Source: Streptomyces scopuliridis RB72
GTDB lineage: Bacteria > Actinomycetota > Actinomycetes > Streptomycetales > Streptomycetaceae
Direction: 5' to 3'
Length of the DNA: 64,000 nucleotides
Assembly (NCBI RefSeq): GCF_000718095.1
Contig: NZ_JOEI01000002.1
Coordinates: 372,001-436,000, forward strand
Below are positions 59,976 through 64,000 of this stretch, in pieces; the first letter of the stretch is position 1; each line of letters starts with the position of its first letter. A program made the position numbers and the translations under genes. Under the pieces are notes generated by a model, which saw only the letters and a list, made by a program, of their open reading frames with translations, searched no databases and was not told where the DNA came from.

Positions 59976-59979
<4 letters not shown>
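59206..59979 (-). CDS. ureD: Urease accessory protein UreD (UreH)
   Basis: 257 residues, start coupled to ureG by ATGA. UreD family segments: [60 protein letters not shown] and [17 protein letters not shown]. UreD forms the scaffold through which nickel passes to the urease active site, together with UreF and UreG. It ends the urease operon. Confidence 0.9.
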
Positions 59980-60653
<674 letters not shown>

Positions 60654-60705
60654 GGTGCGGCTCCTGTCGGGGCGTACGGGAAGAGGACGCGAGGCGTTGG
60701 GGCGG

Positions 60706-61380
60706 TTACGAGGCGAACAGCCGCACCGGCCACCCCGCGTGCGCCTCCGCGGTGATGTCGAGCAGCGGCGCCGAGGCGGCGGGCAGCGCGTCCAGACCCT
60801 CCCGCGCCGCCCGCCCCGCCAGCTCCGCGGCCCGCCCGGCGACCCGGTCGAGTTCGGGCGCGAGGCGGGCGAGGACGGCGGTGGCCTCGAAGGGGTCGAG
60901 ACTGAGCAGCCGTACGGCCGCGGTCGCGGGGCCGCTGACCGTCTCGTACCCCGCGCAGTACGCGGCGTCCTCGGGGGCGAGCCCGGCGGAGCGGGCGGTG
61001 AGGCCGAGGACGACCGGCTGGTGCGCGCCGCGCGGCCGGGCGGCGGCGAGCGCGTCGAGTTCGCCGCTGGGCCAGGTGGCGCGGGCGGCGCGCATCAGCT
61101 GCCGGCCGAGCTTGCGCGCGGTCGCCCGGAGCGCGGGTGAGGGGGTACGGGCATCGGCGGCCTCGTCGAGTTCCAGCGGGTCGAGGCCCCCGGCCGCCGC
61201 GGCGGCGAGGGCCGCCGCGGTCAGTCCGGTGGTGTGCAGCCGGCCCCGGCAGAACGCGGCCAGGCTCCGGGCGTCGTGGATCCGCCCCGCCCTGACGGCC
61301 GGTTCGGCCCCGCCCGAGTGGGCGTGACCACCGGCGGGGAACCGGCCGTCGGCGAGCACGAGCAGTGCGGCGCGGTTCAT
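60706..61380 (-). CDS. ureF: Urease accessory protein UreF
   Basis: 224 residues. UreF pattern: [20 protein letters not shown] at the N-terminus, [20 protein letters not shown] in the helical body and the C-terminal [20 protein letters not shown], ending GWPVRLFAS. Its ATG overlaps the ureC stop by one base (TGATG). UreF recruits UreG to the UreD-urease complex and acts in nickel insertion fidelity. Confidence 0.92.
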   Translation of the reverse strand: MNRAALLVLADGRFPAGGHAHSGGAEPAVRAGRIHDARSLAAFCRGRLHTTGLTAAALAAAAAGGLDPLELDEAADARTPSPALRATARKLGRQLMRAARATWPSGELDALAAARPRGAHQPVVLGLTARSAGLAPEDAAYCAGYETVSGPATAAVRLLSLDPFEATAVLARLAPELDRVAGRAAELAGRAAREGLDALPAASAPLLDITAEAHAGWPVRLFAS

Positions 61381-63101
61381 CAGAACAGGAAGTAACGCTG
61401 GGCCAGCGGGAGTTCGGCGGCGGGCGCGGGCTCCACCGGCTCGCCGTCGATGGTCACCGTGAAGCTGTCGGCGTCGACCTCGACGCGCGGCAGTGCGTCG
61501 TTCTCCCGCATGTCCGCCTTGGTGACCCCCCGGGTGTTGCCGATCGGCGCGAACCTCTTCGCCAGGCCGAGGCGTTCGGGCAGCCCGTCCTCGATCGCCG
61601 CCTCCGCGACGAAGTTGACCGAGCCCGCCGCCGCCGCGCGGCCCAGCGCGCCGAACATCGGCCTCGGCAGCACCGGTTGAGGGGTCGGGATGGAGGCGTT
61701 GGCGTCGCCCATCTGCGCGTACGCGATCTGCCCGCCCTTGAGGACGAGTTGTGGCTTGACGCCGAAGAAGGCCGGGTCCCAGAGCACCAGATCGGCGAGT
61801 TTGCCGGTCTCGACGGAGCCGATCTCCCGGTCGAGCCCCTGGGCGACCGCCGGGTTGATGGTGTATTTGGCGACATAGCGGCGGGCGCGGTGGTTGTCGG
61901 CGCGGCCGTCGCCCGGCAGTGCGCCGCGGCGCTTCTTCATCACATGCGCGGTCTGCCAGGTGCGCATGATCACCTCACCGACGCGTCCCATGGCCTGGGA
62001 GTCGGAGGAGATGATCGAGATGGCCCCGAGGTCGTGCAGGATATCCTCGGCCGCGATGGTGGAGGGCCGGATACGGGACTCCGCGAAGGCGAGATCCTCG
62101 GGCACGGCCGGGTTGAGGTGGTGGCAGACCATCAGCATGTCGAGGTGTTCCTCGATGGTGTTGACGGTGTGCGGCCGGGTCGGGTTGGTGGAGCTCGGCA
62201 GTACGTACGGCTCGCTGACCACGGTGATGATGTCGGGGGCGTGCCCGCCGCCCGCGCCCTCCGTGTGGTACGCGTGGATGGTGCGGCCCGCGATGGCGGC
62301 GAGGGTGTCGCCGACGAAGCCCGCCTCGTTCAACGTATCGGTGTGGATGGCGAGTTGAGCGCCGGACTCCTCGCACACGCGCAGACAGGCGTCGATGACG
62401 GCGGGGGTGGCGCCCCAGTCCTCATGGATCTTGAACCCCAGTGCTCCGCCGCGCAGTTGGGCACGCATCGAGTCCTGGGACATCGTGTTGCCCTTGCCGA
62501 GCAGCCCGATATTGACGGGGAACGTCTCCAGCGCCTCGAACATCCGCGCGAGATGCCAGGCCCCGGGGGTGACGGTGGTGGCTTTGGTGCCCTCGGCCGG
62601 TCCGGTGCCGCCGCCCACGAGAGTGGTGATTCCGCTCGCCAGCGCCTGGTCGACGATCGTCGGCGAGATGAAGTGGACATGCGCGTCGATCGCGCCGGCG
62701 GTGACGATCTTCCCGTTGCCGGAGATGACTTCGGTCTCGGGCCCGATGACCAGCTCGGAGTGGACGCCGTCCATGGTGTCGGGGTTGCCGGCCTTGCCGA
62801 TTCCGGTGATCCGGCCGTCCCGTACCCCGATGTCGGCCTTGACGATGCCCCAGTGGTCGATGATCAGCGCGCCGGTGATCACGGTGTCGGGCGCGCCCTC
62901 GGCCCGGGTCGTACGGGACTGGCCCATCGACTCGCGGATCACCTTGCCACCGCCGAACACCGCCTCGTCCCCGGCGAGTCCCGGCCCGCCGGAGCGGTCC
63001 TCCTCGATCTCGACGAGCAGATCGGTGTCGGCGAGACGAATCCGGTCGCCGGTCGTGGGGCCGAACAGATCGGCGTATCCGGCGCGGGACAGCTCAGTCA
63101 T
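61380..63101 (-). CDS. ureC: Urease alpha subunit UreC
   Basis: 573 residues from the ATG at 63101, which follows CGGAGGTCCCC. All active-site elements are present: [20 protein letters not shown] (nickel His), [20 protein letters not shown] with the carbamylated Lys, [33 protein letters not shown] and the flap [19 protein letters not shown] with Cys and catalytic His. It hydrolyses urea to ammonia and carbamate in the cytoplasm. Separate A, B and C subunits give the usual (ABC)3 trimer. Confidence 0.97.
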   Translation of the reverse strand: MTELSRAGYADLFGPTTGDRIRLADTDLLVEIEEDRSGGPGLAGDEAVFGGGKVIRESMGQSRTTRAEGAPDTVITGALIIDHWGIVKADIGVRDGRITGIGKAGNPDTMDGVHSELVIGPETEVISGNGKIVTAGAIDAHVHFISPTIVDQALASGITTLVGGGTGPAEGTKATTVTPGAWHLARMFEALETFPVNIGLLGKGNTMSQDSMRAQLRGGALGFKIHEDWGATPAVIDACLRVCEESGAQLAIHTDTLNEAGFVGDTLAAIAGRTIHAYHTEGAGGGHAPDIITVVSEPYVLPSSTNPTRPHTVNTIEEHLDMLMVCHHLNPAVPEDLAFAESRIRPSTIAAEDILHDLGAISIISSDSQAMGRVGEVIMRTWQTAHVMKKRRGALPGDGRADNHRARRYVAKYTINPAVAQGLDREIGSVETGKLADLVLWDPAFFGVKPQLVLKGGQIAYAQMGDANASIPTPQPVLPRPMFGALGRAAAAGSVNFVAEAAIEDGLPERLGLAKRFAPIGNTRGVTKADMRENDALPRVEVDADSFTVTIDGEPVEPAPAAELPLAQRYFLF

Positions 63102-63405
63102 CGAGGGGACCTCCGGTCTCTCCCCGCAGGCCCGGTACGACGCGCAGACCGGTGAGGGGTACGAGTACGACATCGACGGGAATGCCGGGTTCGAAGCGCA
63201 CGGCGGTACCGGCGGCGATATGCAGCCGCTTGCCGCGCGCGGCGGCCCGGTCGAACTCCAGACCCGGGTTGGCCTCGGCGAAGTGGTAGTGGGAGCCGAC
63301 CTGGACCGGCCGGTCGGCGGTGTTGAGAACGGTGAGCGCGGTGACCTCGCGGCCCTCGTTGAGGACGATCGGCCCGTCGGCGTAGAGGATCTCTCCGGGA
63401 ATCAT
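63094..63405 (-). CDS. ureB: Urease beta subunit UreB
   Basis: 103 residues; the ATG at 63405 ([18 protein letters not shown]) follows GGGGGAGCG. Typical segments: [40 protein letters not shown] and [18 protein letters not shown]. Its end overlaps the ureC start by 8 bp. It has a structural role in the urease trimer and in accessory protein docking. Confidence 0.95.
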   Translation of the reverse strand: MIPGEILYADGPIVLNEGREVTALTVLNTADRPVQVGSHYHFAEANPGLEFDRAAARGKRLHIAAGTAVRFEPGIPVDVVLVPLTGLRVVPGLRGETGGPLDD

Positions 63406-63421
63406 CGGCGGCGCTCCCCCG

Positions 63422-63724
63422 TCAGACGATCGGGTCATGGACGGTGACAAGCTTCGTACCGTCCGGGAAGGTGGCCTCCACCTGGACGTCGTGGATCATC
63501 TCGGGGATGCCTTCCATGACATCGTCCCGGCCGAGCACCGTGCGTCCCGAGGCCATGAGCTCGGCGACGGTACGGCCGTCCCTGGCGCCTTCGAGAATGT
63601 GCGAGGTGATCAGGGCGACCGCCTCGGGATGGTTGAGCCGCAGTCCGCGTTCCCTGCGCCTGGCCGCGACATCCGCGGCCACATGGATGAGCAGACGCTC
63701 CTGCTCGTGCGGGGTCAATTGCAC
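63422..63724 (-). CDS. ureA: Urease gamma subunit UreA, first gene of ureABCFGD
   Basis: 100 residues from a GTG at 63724 with GAGGTGGAAGC before it. Sequence typical of Ure[61 protein letters not shown] and [20 protein letters not shown]. The operon order ureA-ureB-ureC-ureF-ureG-ureD is the standard actinobacterial one. ureE is absent, as is usual there. Confidence 0.96.
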   Translation of the reverse strand: MQLTPHEQERLLIHVAADVAARRRERGLRLNHPEAVALITSHILEGARDGRTVAELMASGRTVLGRDDVMEGIPEMIHDVQVEATFPDGTKLVTVHDPIV

Positions 63725-64000
63725 GCTTCCACCTCATCGTCTCCGGCCCGGTGACGGCCGGGCGCAGCCGAACCCTAGCCAACTTCAACATTCCGTTGAA
63801 CTGTGATCGGGGTGGTCACAGCCAGGCATTGCACGTTAGGGCGGAAGTTTTTCCAACGCGTTAACTGATCTTTTGCCGGCCCCTGGACATCGGGGCACGC
63901 ACCCCGAGCCGCCGCGATCGCGGTCCTGGCGACATCGGCCGCGCGGACCGGCACGGGTCGCCTCACAAGTCGTATACGGAGTCGGCGGCACAGCCGGCGG
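63725..64000. promoter_or_regulatory. Promoter region of the urease operon with GlnR-like and palindromic sites
   Basis: No gene is supported to the right edge. A palindrome ttcaac-attcc-gttgaa lies at 63784-63800. On the minus strand ttaac-gcgttg-gaaaa (63849-63865) resembles a GlnR half box (gTnAc-n6-GaAAc), and urease genes are GlnR targets in Streptomyces. The second half box expected 6 bp on is not convincing. The remainder is ordinary GC-rich sequence. Confidence 0.4.

Noticed and set aside
63775..63966. Minus-strand frame upstream of ureA
   Set aside because: No ribosome site or domain; it covers the promoter region with its palindrome and lower GC.

Overview
The window is high-GC DNA with strong codon-position bias, many GTG starts, GGAGG-type ribosome sites, ATGA stop/start overlaps and GC-only hairpin terminators without T-runs. 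Together with the gene content (MurT/GatD, a DUF3516 helicase, chitinase with DasR-like sites, a Pls-type NRPS, an actinobacterial urease operon) it points to a Streptomyces or close relative, probably from a chromosome arm or arm/core transition. No rRNA, tRNA or CRISPR was seen.

Layout. 1-6.3 kb: a divergent ABC exporter fragment and MarR regulator, a Tat-exported GH109/Gfo-Idh-MocA protein, and a two-gene ABC exporter whose halves carry complementary defects in their ATP sites. 6.3-18.9 kb: mostly housekeeping genes: YdjM-type membrane protein, DEAD/DEAH helicase, TesB thioesterase, glutathione peroxidase, acyl-CoA dehydrogenase with a divergent TetR regulator, peptide deformylase, the MurT-GatD lipid II amidation pair, phosphofructokinase and a CtaG-like protein. 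18.9-21.5 kb: an SRPBCC/ArsR pair under a multi-copy operator, then an NfeD-like/flotillin pair whose last codons come from a repeat element.

21.6-29.2 kb: a seven-gene leftward catabolic operon (two permeases, lipoprotein and ATPase of a polyamine-type importer, a nitrilase-family amidase, an RraA-like protein and a beta-keto acid cleavage enzyme). It is flanked by two Lrp/AsnC regulators that overlap tail to tail. 29.4-32.2 kb: two secreted pectin lyases (PL11 and PL3). 32.3-37.6 kb: a four-gene Opp/Dpp-type importer with the two permeases fused into one protein, behind a Zur-like palindrome. 37.8-42.7 kb: a drug-type ABC exporter, a two-component system and a DedA protein, with tandem repeats in the spacers. 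42.7-43.9 kb: a GH18 chitinase with three DasR-like sites.

44.1-49.1 kb is a disturbed, accessory stretch. An ABC exporter gene is cut just after its Walker A motif and joined to the 5'-truncated remains of a multi-HTH gene. Next come an F420-dependent-reductase-like protein, an HxlR regulator and an alpha/beta hydrolase. 49.6-55.3 kb: a Pls/PosA-type NRPS (adenylation, carrier, then a membrane region with three hexapeptide acyltransferase-like domains) translationally coupled to a BPL_N/amidotransferase-like protein, with DUF2267 and DUF6296-like genes behind. 55.6-59.1 kb: lysophosphatidate acyltransferase, an NAD-dependent reductase and a secreted tripeptidyl aminopeptidase. 59.2-63.7 kb: a complete ureABCFGD operon read leftwards.

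The strongest candidates for undescribed biology are the Pls-like NRPS/BPL_N pair, the BKACE-RraA-nitrilase-importer operon, and the fused-permease importer with a possible zinc-responsive operator. All functions are inferred from reading sequence by eye; no database search was possible.
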